The position numbers and the translations under genes were made by a program. The notes beneath the pieces were generated by a model. That model ran no database searches and was not told the DNA's origin. It saw nothing but the letters and a program-made list of their open reading frames with translations. From JACVRW01 sp963757815 (lineage in GTDB: Bacteria > Actinomycetota > Thermoleophilia > Solirubrobacterales > Thermoleophilaceae), in NCBI GenBank assembly GCA_963757815.1, contig CAVWSN010000038.1:62001-126000 (forward strand): a stretch of 64,000 nt of DNA. Direction: 5' to 3'. This document shows positions 1 through 8,893 of this stretch, piece after piece (position 1 is the stretch's first letter; each line of letters begins with the position of its first letter).

Positions 1-189
1 TCGGCGAATGCATGCTCGCCGAGCGCACGGCTCTTGTCGTCGGCCGGCAGGCGACTCTTTCTCCTACCGTCGGGGGCGCACGGCCGCTCCCTGTACGCCA
101 GGCGTAGTAGTCCGACGCGCCGGCTGATCGACCGATCGCTTCTCCCGATTGAGAGGGCCCTGCCGCGAAGGGAGGGTTCGGCCCCTGGT

Positions 190-771
190 ATGCGCGAGCG
201 CGATCCCCACCTACGACCGCTGTTCTTGAGCGCCGTCCTCGCGGCCCTGTTCGGCGTGGTGGCAATCGCGCAGACCGACAGCTGGTGGGTGGCCGGCGCT
301 GTCGTAGGGGCCCTCACTCTCCTCGTGCTCGCAATCGTCCTCGACGTCACAGGCAGCACGCACAGCGATGCATTGGAGCGCGTGCTGGTCGTGACGTCCG
401 AGCCGCTCCCGGCGAAGCAGGTGCTCGACGCCGTCGCGCGGCAGTCGGGGTCCACTCCGAGCGCCACCGAGCTTGGGGTGATGGTGGTCTCGCCGGAGGG
501 CTTCGGGCGACCCGAGGCCGCCCGCCGGGCCGAGCGGGAAACCGTGGCCTCCCTACGCCGAGCGTCGGTCAAGGCGACGGGGCACGTGGGTGATCACGAC
601 GCCGGACAGGCGGTCGCCGACGCGCTCGTCCTCTTCCCGGCCGACCGCGTGCTCGTCTTCGCGCACCCGCGCGACGCCGCGTCCCATCGCACCGCTTTCG
701 AGTCGGACGTTGCGGGCCGGCCGCTGTCGATCGCCGACGCCAGCCCCGTGTGGCGAGTCCCTATCGCGTGA
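190..771 (+). CDS. Two-helix membrane protein with cytoplasmic C-terminal domain
   Basis: I do not recognise a named family. The 193-residue product has a short polar N-terminus, two hydrophobic helices back to back (about residues 9-26 and 30-50), then a soluble domain of about 140 residues. That domain has alternating hydrophobic strands and Ala/Arg-rich helices, reminiscent of the nucleotide-binding-like folds seen behind short membrane anchors in actinobacteria; this resemblance is a guess. I chose the ATG at 190 because GGAGGG lies at 171-176 and the upstream in-frame stretch from 34 is basic and low in coding character. It is followed about 80 bp later by the collagen-like protein on the same strand. 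Confidence 0.6.
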   Translation: MRERDPHLRPLFLSAVLAALFGVVAIAQTDSWWVAGAVVGALTLLVLAIVLDVTGSTHSDALERVLVVTSEPLPAKQVLDAVARQSGSTPSATELGVMVVSPEGFGRPEAARRAERETVASLRRASVKATGHVGDHDAGQAVADALVLFPADRVLVFAHPRDAASHRTAFESDVAGRPLSIADASPVWRVPIA

Positions 772-848
772 AAGGCCAGGGGTGTTGCGGGCGGGAATTC
801 GCGTGGCAGCGTGGACCTCATGCAAGGTCCAACACCGAAGGAGGAAGT

Positions 849-1523
849 ATGGTCAAGCGAATTCTGATGCTGGGGCTGGCCGCCGTGGCTCTGGCTGCCT
901 TTGCCCCCTCGATCGGCACGCACAGCGTGCTTGGCGGGAGCGAAGCGCAGGCCCAGGACCCCGCCGATCCGGCGGACCCCGCGGATCCCGCGGACCCCGC
1001 CGATCCCGCTGATCCGGCCGATCCCGCTGATCCGGAAGATCCCGCTGATCCGGAAGATCCGGCTGAGCCGGCGGAACCGGCTGAGCCCGTCACGCCCGAG
1101 GACGACGAGGGCGACGACGACGACGAGGAGCTCGTCCCCGTCCCCGGTCCCCCCGGTCCTCCCGGTCCCCAGGGCGCGCCCGGTGCTCCCGGCCCCGCTG
1201 GTACACCCGGCCCGCAGGGCGAGCAGGGTGAAACCGGCGAGACCGGCTCCGGCGGCGGCGGTGGCGGCTCCGAGTCTGGCTCGGGTGGGCAGAAGGGCGC
1301 TACAGCGGCCCCCAGCCCGCAGGCCCCGCAGGTCATCCCGGCCGCGAACACGGTCAGCTCCGGCACCGACACCGGCACGATCCCGCAGGGCGGCATTCAG
1401 GCCGGCGCCGGCGGAACCGCCGATGACGCGTCCGCGGCAGTCCTCGGCCTGGGTTCAGGCGCGCTGATGCTCGTGCTGACGGCGGGTGGCTACGTGCTGC
1501 GTCGCCGCGGCTTCGAGCTGTGA
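849..1523 (+). CDS. Secreted collagen-like surface protein, probable sortase substrate
   Basis: The 224-residue protein starts at ATG 849 behind a strong GAAGGAGG site (836-843). It has a signal peptide (VKRILMLGLAAVALAAFAP, cleavage near AQA-Q), a run of about eighteen Asp-Pro-Ala-type triplets, an acidic Asp/Glu block, a collagen-like Gly-X-Y stretch (GPPGPPGPQGAPGAPGPAG), a Gly/Ser linker, and a C-terminal helix ending in RRRGFEL. That tail is the hydrophobic-plus-basic half of a cell-wall sorting signal, but no LPXTG precedes it. The nearest candidate is TIPQGGIQAGAGG about 15 residues before the helix. The stop codon overlaps the start of the sortase gene, so the pair is probably translationally coupled and the sortase probably acts on this protein (inference). 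Confidence 0.85.
   Translation: MVKRILMLGLAAVALAAFAPSIGTHSVLGGSEAQAQDPADPADPADPADPADPADPADPADPEDPADPEDPAEPAEPAEPVTPEDDEGDDDDEELVPVPGPPGPPGPQGAPGAPGPAGTPGPQGEQGETGETGSGGGGGGSESGSGGQKGATAAPSPQAPQVIPAANTVSSGTDTGTIPQGGIQAGAGGTADDASAAVLGLGSGALMLVLTAGGYVLRRRGFEL
957..1079 (+). repeat. Asp-Pro-Ala/Glu triplet-repeat tract
   Basis: About eighteen 9-nt units encoding D-P-A, then D-P-E/D-P-A and E-P-A, run in frame through the mature N-terminus of the collagen-like protein. The unit length is a multiple of three, so copy-number slippage would change stalk length without breaking the frame. Confidence 0.8.
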
Positions 1524-2260
1524 GCCTGAGGCCCTCTACCGACAACAGCAATAACTGGCGTCGCCGGCTTCGGCCGGCGGCGCCGTTCTTGCTTCGAGGT
1601 GGTGCGGCCGCCCTGCTGGTGGCCGCCTTGGCGATCCCCAGCGAGTCCGCACCCGACGAGCCCGAGCCGCCGAGGGGTCAAAGGCTTTCCGCGGCAGCCC
1701 TCGCACAGGAGCGGCCGATCCCGGCCACCCCGCCGCCGCAGCAACCGCAGGACTCTCAGCCGCCGCAGCGACGGCTGGTTGACGTCGTCGACCGCGAGGC
1801 CGCGCCGCCGCGCCGGATACGCATCCCCGCCGTCGGCGTCAGGGCCCGCGTCGTCTCGCTGGAGCGCGAGCCGGACAGTACGATGGAGACTCCCGAGAAC
1901 TTCGCCAACACCGGCTGGTACGAGCCCGGGAGCGAACCCGGCGAGCGTGGACCGGCCGTGATAGCCGGGCACATCGACTCCACCAGCGGCCCGGCCGTCT
2001 TCTATCGCCTGCGAGAGCTGAAGCGCGGCAACCTGATTCGAATCAAACGCGCCGACGGAAGCGTTGTTCGTTTCCGGGTCGAGGGGCTCGAGCGCTGGCC
2101 GAAGGCAGAGTTCCCGACGCGCCGCGTGTTCGGAAGAACTCGTCTCGCCGCCCTGCGGCTCGTGACCTGTTCCGGCAACTTCGATCCGTCAACCGGCCAC
2201 TACGTCGACAACACGATCGTGTACGCGACGAGGCTGCGTGTCAGACGGACCGTTCCGTAG
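1520..2260 (+). CDS. Class F-type sortase (cysteine transpeptidase)
   Basis: Sortases cleave a sorting signal and join the protein to the cell wall. The 246-residue protein has an N-terminal signal-anchor (about residues 21-40), a Pro/Gln-rich linker, and a sortase beta-barrel from about residue 98. The catalytic triad is visible: His151 in AGHIDS, Cys217 in LVTCSG and Arg238 in YATRL. The compact single-domain form and the RIRIPAVGV strand match actinobacterial class E/F enzymes. The GTG start at 1520 overlaps the TGA of the collagen-like gene by four bases. It is probably a dedicated sortase for that substrate. Confidence 0.9.
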   Translation: MSLRPSTDNSNNWRRRLRPAAPFLLRGGAAALLVAALAIPSESAPDEPEPPRGQRLSAAALAQERPIPATPPPQQPQDSQPPQRRLVDVVDREAAPPRRIRIPAVGVRARVVSLEREPDSTMETPENFANTGWYEPGSEPGERGPAVIAGHIDSTSGPAVFYRLRELKRGNLIRIKRADGSVVRFRVEGLERWPKAEFPTRRVFGRTRLAALRLVTCSGNFDPSTGHYVDNTIVYATRLRVRRTVP

Positions 2261-2313
2261 CGGACGCGACGCAGCCGGTAACTGCTGCCCAGGCGGCGGT
2301 TCAGCTAGAGGCG

Positions 2314-2592
2314 CTACGTGCTACGCGCCTGGAGGCGCCGGGCAACGTTCGGTGCGACCCGCGAGGCCAGGTCGGTGGCCGCCTTCTCCTCGCGGTCGAG
2401 CGCCGCGCGGTACGTTGCGAATGCCGCTTCCTTGAGCCCGTGGGCGGCCTTCTTCCAAGCCTCGAGGGCCAGCTCGGCGTCGACTGCGGCCAAGGCCCAA
2501 GCGTCCCAGAGCTGCTCGGCGCGGGACGGTCGTTGGGACGACCCGGCGAGCGGCAGATAAGGAAGGATCAGTCGGCGATCGTTGGCAGGCAT
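2314..2592 (-). CDS. Small Ala/Arg-rich helical protein, unknown function
   Basis: This 92-residue protein is not recognised. After a short N-terminus (MPANDRRLILPYLPLAG) it is almost entirely helical and rich in Ala, Glu, Lys and Arg, with regularly spaced Trp and Leu (WDAWALAAVDAELALEAW). This suggests a small soluble helical bundle. It lies convergent to the sortase with a 53-bp gap. The codon pattern supports this strand over the antisense frame. No signal peptide or membrane segment is present. Confidence 0.6.
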   Translation of the reverse strand: MPANDRRLILPYLPLAGSSQRPSRAEQLWDAWALAAVDAELALEAWKKAAHGLKEAAFATYRAALDREEKAATDLASRVAPNVARRLQARST

Positions 2593-2697
2593 GGTGAGCG
2601 CTCCCTATAGCTTGGTTCAACGAGGGCTGTCGCCAGCGAACCGCGCCCCGGGCAGGCGCTCAACAGCGAGCCGAGCTCAGGCGAGCGGCGCTGCCAA

Positions 2698-3072
2698 TCA
2701 CGCGCCGACGGCGTCCGAGGGCGGCGACTGCCGCTCTACCCCCGCCGCTTGGACGGCAGCCGGCAAGGAGCCGAACAGCGCCTCGACGGTGCCGACCGGC
2801 GGCCATCCCTCCACCCGCCGACCGTTCCAGTCAGCGCGCACCGGCGGCCGCCCGCGGAAGAAAGTGAATGCCCGGATCGCTCGGACCACTCCGGGCCGTG
2901 TCCAGGCCTGCTTCCTCCGCCTCGGTCGCCGTGGCTCGCTGAGCTGGAGCTGCGCCGCCAGACTCACCGACCGCCCGCAGCGCAGGCAGGTCTCGCCGTC
3001 GCGGAGCGGGCGAGCGCAACGGCAAGCACGCGCGAACCCCGCTCCCTCGCTCATCGGTCCGTGTTGGCTCAT
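2698..3072 (-). CDS. Zinc-ribbon protein with HNR-like DNA-binding repeat
   Basis: This 124-residue protein carries a four-cysteine zinc ribbon near its N-terminus (CRCARPLRDGETCLRCGR). A region then follows that resembles a homing-endonuclease-associated repeat: W-x-R-P-G-V-V-x-A-I-x-A-F, R-P-P-V-x-A-D-W, then P-x-V-G-T-V-x-x-L-F-G-S-L-x-A-A-V-x-A-A-G. Repeats of this type are known as small helical DNA-binding modules beside HNH/homing nucleases and recombinases. No nuclease domain is present here, so a DNA-binding or accessory role is inferred. I chose the internal ATG at 3072 because the upstream extension is basic and non-conserved in look. Confidence 0.65.
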   Translation of the reverse strand: MSQHGPMSEGAGFARACRCARPLRDGETCLRCGRSVSLAAQLQLSEPRRPRRRKQAWTRPGVVRAIRAFTFFRGRPPVRADWNGRRVEGWPPVGTVEALFGSLPAAVQAAGVERQSPPSDAVGA

Positions 3073-3225
3073 CGCTGATACCACACCGCCCAGCGGGCTC
3101 CCCCACAAGAACGACTGACGCTTGCGCGAACACCGTCGACGATCACGACGGGGCTGAAAGCCAGCCGATATCAAGCGACTGCGAACTCCGCTTGGCAGCA
3201 CCCGTTCCGGCCGTAGGTTCGGACT

Positions 3226-3810
3226 ATGTCCTGGACCGGATGGCGGTCAACCGCACGCTCACGCAGGCGGCTGCGCCTCGCTGCGGGGCTAACCGCCGTC
3301 GCCGTCATCGCTGGGGCTGCCAGTCCTCACGAAGCGCCGGCCGCGGCGTGCCCCGGCCAGCACGCCGAACCCGCCCAGACGAGCAGGCAGCAGGTCGCGC
3401 GCGCAACCCTGTGCCTCATCAACGCCCAGCGCCGAACCCGCGGGCTGCGGATCCTGCGCTCGAGCGGGCGACTTTCGAAGGCGGCTCGTCGCCACTCGCG
3501 CGACATGGCCCGCCGGCACTACTTCTCGCACACGTCGCTCGGCGGCACGACCTTCCCCGAGAGGATCCGGCGCGCGGGCTACCTGCGCGGCGCGAACGAC
3601 TGGTTCGTCGGCGAGAACCTCGCCTGGGGCACGAGAGCCAAGGGGACAGCCCGCGCGGTATTGCGGGTGTGGATGACCAGTCCCACCCACCGGAGGGTCC
3701 TTCTCACTGGATCCTTTCGCGACGCGGGTGTGGGAATGGCGTGGGGGGTCCCAGATCGGCAAGTTGCCGGTGGGGCCACGTACACGGTCGACTTCGGCGT
3801 GCGGTATTGA
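3226..3810 (+). CDS. Secreted CAP/SCP-domain protein
   Basis: The 194-residue protein has an N-terminal basic segment and signal peptide (LRLAAGLTAVAVIAGAAS) followed by a CAP domain. Recognisable elements are the N-terminal helix with LCLINAQR, a HSRDMARRHYFSHTS helix-loop with the conserved His, the GENLAWG motif, and W-M-x-S-P-T-H-R. Family length is usual for bacterial CAP proteins. Bacterial members are extracellular and mostly of unknown activity. The start follows a weak site (TTCGGACT). A remnant of a stress protein lies directly behind it. Confidence 0.88.
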   Translation: MSWTGWRSTARSRRRLRLAAGLTAVAVIAGAASPHEAPAAACPGQHAEPAQTSRQQVARATLCLINAQRRTRGLRILRSSGRLSKAARRHSRDMARRHYFSHTSLGGTTFPERIRRAGYLRGANDWFVGENLAWGTRAKGTARAVLRVWMTSPTHRRVLLTGSFRDAGVGMAWGVPDRQVAGGATYTVDFGVRY

Positions 3811-3811
3811 G

Positions 3812-3931
3812 ATGCGGGACGACGCCCCGGACGGTCTAGTCATGTTTCTCGGAAGCGTCGCGGGGGACGTCGCGCGCCACACGGCCCGTCCCATCCTCAT
3901 TGCGCAGGACGGATCCGGGGAACGGAGCTGA
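3812..3931 (+). pseudogene. C-terminal remnant of a universal stress protein (UspA)
   Basis: Forty codons after the CAP gene encode D-G-L-V-M-F-L-G-S-V-A-G-D-V-A-R-H-T-A-R-P-I-L-I-A. This matches the last helix and strand of UspA proteins (G-S-V-x-x-x-V-x-R-H-x-x-x-P-V-L-V-V). The other roughly 110 residues of the domain, including the ATP-binding N-terminus, are absent, so it is a stump. It is followed 3 bp later by the M28 peptidase gene. Confidence 0.6.
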
Positions 3932-3934
3932 GCC

Positions 3935-4832
3935 ATGCGGCGCTTGTGCTCCGTGGTCGTCGCGATCGCCCTCACGGGGACATTCGTGCTGGGTTGCGGA
4001 GACGGCCAGGGGTCAGTCGCCGGTGCGACGGGTCCGCGGGTCGATCACTTCGACGCCCAGCGGGCATGGCGGATCGTCCAGCGTCAGCTCGCCTACGGCC
4101 AGCGCCCCGCGGGCTCTGCGCAGCTCCGCCGGCTCGCCCGCTCACTGCGCCCATCGCTGCCGAACGGCCGGTTCGAGCGACTGCCCGGCGAGCCCGGCTT
4201 GCGGAACGTGGTGGGCACACTGCCCGGCCGGCAGCCCGGGATCCTGGTCGGCGCGCATTACGACACGCTGGTCGAGCCGCCCGGGTTCGTCGGCGCCAAC
4301 AACGGCGCGGCCGGCACTGCGGTGGTCATCGAGGCGGCGAGGGCGCTGAGCCGAATGCGGCGTCCCGCGGAGGCCCCGGAGGTGCGCTTCGTCCTGTTCG
4401 ATGGGGAGGAGCCCGCGGCGGGGTTGCCCGAGGAGACGACGGACTTCTACAGCGAGGGACTACGCGGTTCGCGCGCCTACGTCGCCCGCCATCCGGACCG
4501 CACCGCGGCGATGCTGCTGCTCGACTACGTCGGGAATCGCGGCTTGCGGCTGCCACGCGAGGGCAGCTCGACACCGGTCGCTGTGGGATCGCGTGCGCGC
4601 AGCGGCACGTCGGATTGGCGCCGCCCGCTTCTTTCCCGGCGAGACCGGCGCCAGGATCGTGGACGATCACACGCCCTTCCTTCGCGCCGGCGTGCCGGCC
4701 GTTGACTTCATCGACTGGAGCTATCCCGGGCACGACAGGTCCGACACGCTGGACAAGCTCTCCCGTCAGAGCCTCGATGCGGTTGGTGAGACCGTCGTGG
4801 AGGTTGTGAGGCGGCTTCGGGTCACTGGCTGA
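3935..4832 (+). CDS. M28-family metallopeptidase lipoprotein (frameshifted)
   Basis: The N-terminus is a lipoprotein signal (LTGTFVLGCGDG). A zinc aminopeptidase domain follows: GAHYDT (first metal ligands), the bridging Asp position carrying GANNGAAGTA, then LFDGEEP. In M28 enzymes the bridging residue is Asp (A-D-D/N); here it reads A-N-N, which may weaken activity. The frame shifts by one base near 4570-4590; the rest (ARFFPGETGARIVDDHTPF... AVDFIDWSYPGHD) is read in the next frame to the TGA at 4832 and includes the last His-containing motif. Read through the shift, the protein is about 298 residues and complete. Confidence 0.75.
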
Positions 4833-4838
4833 CCCGTC

Positions 4839-5549
4839 TTAGGGCGCTAGCCGGATGTGCAGGTGGTCGTCGTGCTGCGGGATCACCTGCACCACCTCGG
4901 GCGGGCCGGTCAGGCCGGTGCCCGGTCCGACGAACACCTTCGTCGCGCCCGCTCGGACGAGGCGATCCACGAGGTCCTGGGACAGCCGCCGGTCTATGTC
5001 GGCCGCGGTTCGCGGTGCCCGGCGGCTCCGGTCCTTCCGGGGGTAGTAGATGTCGGCGTCGAGTCCGTTCTGGTGGCTCGCGTGCCAGACGTAGCCGAAC
5101 CGCCGGCCGAAGTCACCGCCGTGTGGGCGGCTGAGGTCGCCGATGAGCAGCGGGCGAGCGCCTGGATGAGCTCGGCGGTGGTCACGCGCGATGGCGAGCA
5201 ACAGCCGCACCAGGCGGTCGGTGCCCCAGCGACGCGAAGCCCGGTCGGGGCTGCGGTGCAGGTTCGGGTCCCAGGTCACGAAGCCGGCGCCACGGGCGGG
5301 GAGATGCACGCCGCGGACAAGGCGGCCGGCGGTTGGAAGGCCGAGCGCGACGGACCGGCGCCAGCGAATCGCCGGCCGCCGGGCCGGCGCTCGATCCGCG
5401 CGCGGCCGATCCGTGGAGCGCTCCGGAGCGGCCGCGGGCGAGGCGATGCGCGGCTCGGCGTCATCCTTTCCCGCGCTCAGCGCGATCGGGAACGCCGCCG
5501 CGGCCGCCACGGCGACCAGAGCCGCGAGCAGGAGCGTGGCGGGACGCAT
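4839..5549 (-). CDS. Penicillin-insensitive murein endopeptidase-like (MepA/M74) protein
   Basis: MepA-type LAS metallopeptidases cleave D-Ala-mDAP crosslinks in peptidoglycan. This 236-residue protein has an N-terminal signal segment (residues 3-25), a disordered Arg/Pro linker, and the catalytic domain from about residue 65. Zinc-site motifs are clear: GDLSRPHGG (His143), SHQNGLDADI (His159, Asp166) and HDDHLHIRL (His229/His231). It is convergent with the M28 gene, separated by 6 bp. It probably acts outside the membrane on the wall. Confidence 0.85.
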   Translation of the reverse strand: MRPATLLLAALVAVAAAAAFPIALSAGKDDAEPRIASPAAAPERSTDRPRADRAPARRPAIRWRRSVALGLPTAGRLVRGVHLPARGAGFVTWDPNLHRSPDRASRRWGTDRLVRLLLAIARDHRRAHPGARPLLIGDLSRPHGGDFGRRFGYVWHASHQNGLDADIYYPRKDRSRRAPRTAADIDRRLSQDLVDRLVRAGATKVFVGPGTGLTGPPEVVQVIPQHDDHLHIRLAP

Positions 5550-5651
5550 TCGGCGCCGAACGTATCAGGCGAAGTTCAGGGGACCATGACGCGAATCCCG
5601 GCGCAGGCGCCGAGCCGCCGATGTCGGGCCGGCCCGCTTCCGCTGACCGCT

Positions 5652-6275
5652 CTACGCGACGATGGGGACGGTGAGCGGCGTGTCGACGAGGTGCTCCGCG
5701 ACGAACCAGGCCTGTAGTTCGTTGGTGCGCAGCACCTCAGAGACCAGCAGGTCGTTGGAGCCGTCGTCGCCAAGCTCGTCGGCGCGATGGGCGGCCGCGC
5801 GAACCTCCGTGATGACGAGCTCGTGGGCCTCGAGCAGCCGCGAGAGCATCGCCGGCACCGCTTCGGCGCCGTCGGGGGGCCGCGGCACGCTGGTGAGCTC
5901 GGCCACGTGCCGGGGATCCCCGACCGCCACCGCCCCCAGCGTCTGGACCCGCTCGGCGACCGCGTCTACAAGCGCGTCCTGCTCGCCGGCGTGCTTGTCC
6001 ATCAGGAGATGCAGCTGGTAGAAGGTCGGACCGCGCATCAGCCAGTGCGACTTCTTGTAGAGGTCGTGGAGGATCCTCGTATCGCTGAGCACCTTGTTCA
6101 GCGTTGCGGCCATCTCGGCCCGAACAGGCTCGGCCAGGCCCAACGGCATCTCGCGCAGCTGACCGAAGCGCTGCACCTCACGCCCGTGCTGGTGCAGATG
6201 CGGCTGGCCCTCGGGGGCGGCACCGTCTGTGCCATACATGAAAAGCGCTCGTGAGATCCGTCGACTCGGGGACAT
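5652..6275 (-). CDS. dps: Dps-family ferritin (DNA protection during starvation)
   Basis: Dps proteins form dodecamers that oxidise and store iron and protect DNA. The 207-residue protein has an extended His-rich N-terminus (QPHLHQHGRE) and then the Dps bundle. The first ferroxidase helix reads DLYKKSHWLMRGPTFYQLH (His77, His89), followed by the acidic AGEQDALVDAVAERV helix. The four-helix length fits the family. Two starts are possible, 6275 or 6239; neither has a convincing ribosome site, and the N-terminal extension is of uncertain length. Confidence 0.88.
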   Translation of the reverse strand: MSPSRRISRALFMYGTDGAAPEGQPHLHQHGREVQRFGQLREMPLGLAEPVRAEMAATLNKVLSDTRILHDLYKKSHWLMRGPTFYQLHLLMDKHAGEQDALVDAVAERVQTLGAVAVGDPRHVAELTSVPRPPDGAEAVPAMLSRLLEAHELVITEVRAAAHRADELGDDGSNDLLVSEVLRTNELQAWFVAEHLVDTPLTVPIVA

Positions 6276-6461
6276 GCCGGGAAGGTAGGTCCCGGCGGCC
6301 GACCGCTCAACAAGCTTTCGCGATCACGGAACAGCGTTGCGTCGAGCTCCACGGCGCTGACGAACGTACGGCCAGCGGGAGATGGGTCCGGAACGATCTG
6401 ACGATCAGGCAGTAGGCAGATCGTCTTACAGACACACGCGCGCGCGGGACCCTCTCCGAGC

Positions 6462-7318
6462 ATGCTCAGCTCGGCGCAGGACAGGTGCGTGGTCGACGGC
6501 CGCTACAGGCTCCTCGAAAGGGTGGGCGCGGGCGGTGCGGCGACCGTGTACCGCGCCGAGGACCTCCGGCTCGGCCGCGACGTCGCCGTCAAGGTCCTCC
6601 ACCCCGAGCCTCGCTGGAGGACCAGGAGCTGGTGAAGCGCTTCCGGAGGGAGGCCGAGAGCGCCGCGAGCCTGACCCACCGCCACGTCGTCGCCATCTAC
6701 GACCGCGGCGAATGGGACAGGACCCACTACATCGCGATGGAGTACGTGGCCGGGCGCTCGCTCAAGTCGATCATTCGCGACGAGGCTCCTCTGGAGCCGG
6801 CGCGGGCGATCGATCTGACGGTGCAGATCCTGCGCGCCACGGGGGCCATCCACAGCCGCGGCATCATCCACCGCGACCTGAAGCCCCACAACGCCATCGT
6901 CGACGGCGCGGGCCGGCTGAAGGTCATCGACTTCGGCATCGCCTGGGCCGGCGCGTCGGACATCACGGAGAACGGCTCGATCTTCGGCAGCGCGCATTAC
7001 CTCTCGCCCGAGCAGGCAGAGGGCGCGGAGGTCAGCGGCGCCTCGGACCTCTACTCGGTCGGGGTGATCCTCTACGAGACCCTGACCGCCCGGCCGCCAT
7101 TCCTCGGCGACACCGCTGTGACGCGTCGCTCTGAAGCACATCAAAGAGCGTCCCACGCCCCCCAGGGCCTTCAACCCAGCCGTCACGCCCGAGCTCGAGT
7201 CGGCCGTCATGCGGGCGCTCGAGAAGGACCCAGCGCGCCGCTTCGCGGACGCGGACGCGTTCATCGAGGCGCTCACCGAAGCGAAGGCGGCGCCACCACG
7301 AAAGGAGAAATGTCATGA
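6462..7318 (+). CDS. Ser/Thr protein kinase, PknB-like (frameshifted)
   Basis: A Hanks-type kinase domain without PASTA or membrane segment. Motifs in order: glycine loop VGAGGAATVYRAED, VAVKVLHP (Lys), HRDLKPHN catalytic loop, DFGIA, and SPEQAEG. The frame breaks twice: near 6608 (one base lost, RWRTRSW then stop, continuing as SLEDQELVKRFRREAE) and near 7120-7128 (continuing as ALKHIKERPTPP... ESAVMRALEKDPARRFADADAFIEAL). The frame that ends at TGA 7318 overlaps the next start as ATGA, which suggests the real gene is about 285 codons and coupled to the reductase. Probably intact in the organism. Confidence 0.75.
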
Positions 7319-8310
7319 GCACCGCGTCGGCAGCCGAGACCACCACGCTCGGGATGACCGATCTCGAGGTTTCCCGCATCGCCTTCGGCACCTGGCAGCT
7401 TGGAGGTGACTGGGGGAGCTTCGACGAGGCCGAGGCGATCAAGGCGATCCGTTACGCACGGTCGCTCGGGGTCAACTTCTTCGACACGGCCCAGGCCTAC
7501 GGCTACGGCGCCTCGGAGCGGCTGCTTGGACGGGCGCTCCGGGACGAGCTGGATCAGCGTCGCGACCAGCTCGTGATCGCCACCAAGGGCGGGCTGCGCA
7601 TGGCCGGTGAGGACCAGGTGCGTGACTCGAGCCGGGCGTGGCTGCGGCAGGGGGTGGAGGACAGCCTGGCGGCCCTCGGCCGTCGATTACATCGACCTCT
7701 ACCAGGTCCACTGGCCCGACCCCGGACACCCCCTTCGAGGAGACGGCACTCGCGCTTCAGGAGCTCGTGGACGAGGGCAAGATCCGCCACGTCGGCGTCT
7801 CGAACTTCTCCACCGGGCAGATGGCCGACTTCGCCCGTACGCGCCCTGTCGAGACGCTGCAGCCGCCCTATCACCTGTTCCGGCGCGAGATCGAGGCCGA
7901 GGTGCTGCCCTACACCCGCGAGCACAACATCGGCGTGCTCGTCTACGGGCCGCTCGCCCATGGTCTGCTGACCGGCGCCTTCGACGAGCACGCCACCTTC
8001 CCGCCCGACGACTGGCGCAGCAAGAGCGACGTCTTCCGGGGCGAAGCGCTGCGCCGCAACGTGGAGAAGGTGCGGCAGCTCGAGCGGTTCGCCGGCGAGC
8101 GCGGTCACAGCGTGAGCCAGTTGGCGGTCGCATGGACCCTGGCCCGGCCCGGGGTCGACGTGGCGATCGTCGGCTCGCGCCGGGCGGCTCACATCGAGCA
8201 GAGCCTGGCAGCGCTCGAGCTGCGGCTGACCAGCCGAGGACCTCGCGGCGATCGACCGAATCATGGCCGACGCCGTGGAGGTCGGCGGGCCTTCGCCCGA
8301 GAGCGTCTGA
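7315..8310 (+). CDS. Aldo/keto reductase (frameshifted)
   Basis: NAD(P)H-dependent oxidoreductase with a TIM barrel. The start ATG (7315) follows AAAGGAG and overlaps the kinase stop. The order of family motifs is intact: SRIAFGTWQLGG, NFFDTAQAYGYGASE (Asp and Tyr of the active site), IATKGG (Lys), YIDLYQVHWPD (His), GKIRHVGVSNFS, and C-terminal AIVGSRRAAHIEQSL. Single-base shifts occur near 7680, 7725 and 8232; read through them the protein is about 330 residues and ends at TGA 8310 (ADAVEVGGPSPESV). The full set of catalytic residues suggests the shifts are assembly errors. Confidence 0.82.
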
Positions 8311-8338
8311 CAACCCAGGCGGATTGTGGAGGGTTGAA

Positions 8339-8893
8339 ATGGAGTGCTTTTGGGTCTTGGGGCAGCGTCTCGATTTTCTCGCCACCGGCGAAACCACGGC
8401 TGGTCACTACTCCCTCTTCCATGTCTTCATTCCCGCGGGGCCGCCCGGCCCGCTACCCCACATACACAGAGACGCGGACGAATTCTTCTTCGTGGTAGAG
8501 GGCCGCGTCGAGGTCCTCTTCGAGGATGCCTGGCGCCCGCTGGGACCAGGGCAGTTCCTGCACGTGCCTCGCGGGACCATCCACACCTTTCGGAACGTGA
8601 CCCCCGACGCAGCCCGAATGCTCTCCGGCTTCGTGCCGTCGGGCTTCGAGCGGTTCTTCCGGGACTTCGGGCACCCGGCGCGGCTCGACGACGTGGAACC
8701 GCTTCCCGTTCAGGAGGCGGAAATCCAACGGCTCAAGGCCACGGCAAGCCAGTACGACATGGAGCTGGCTCCCGCGCACGAACCGGACGTGCGACAAGGC
8801 CTGATGCGTCGCCCTACCCGTTCGTGGGCCGGGGCTGGACGACGGCGATGCCGTACGGGCTGTTGCCGGTCGCGATGGTGGCCGTCGTCCTGA
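8339..8893 (+). CDS. Cupin-domain protein
   Basis: A 184-residue protein starting at ATG 8339 behind GGAGGG (8329-8334). The cupin signature is present: LPHIHRDADEFFFVVEGRVEVLF (motif 1, two His and Glu of the metal site) and GPGQFLHVPRGTIHTFRN (motif 2, His). It resembles quercetin-dioxygenase-like small cupins. The last 25 or so residues are Arg/Trp-rich and run 80 bp into the convergent propeller gene. A stop exists in another frame near 8800, so the true end may be about 30 codons earlier behind a base shift. Confidence 0.85.
   Translation: MECFWVLGQRLDFLATGETTAGHYSLFHVFIPAGPPGPLPHIHRDADEFFFVVEGRVEVLFEDAWRPLGPGQFLHVPRGTIHTFRNVTPDAARMLSGFVPSGFERFFRDFGHPARLDDVEPLPVQEAEIQRLKATASQYDMELAPAHEPDVRQGLMRRPTRSWAGAGRRRCRTGCCRSRWWPSS

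Noticed and set aside
1..189. Upstream extension of the first gene from position 34
   Set aside because: Basic, non-conserved composition; a good ribosome site supports the ATG at 190.
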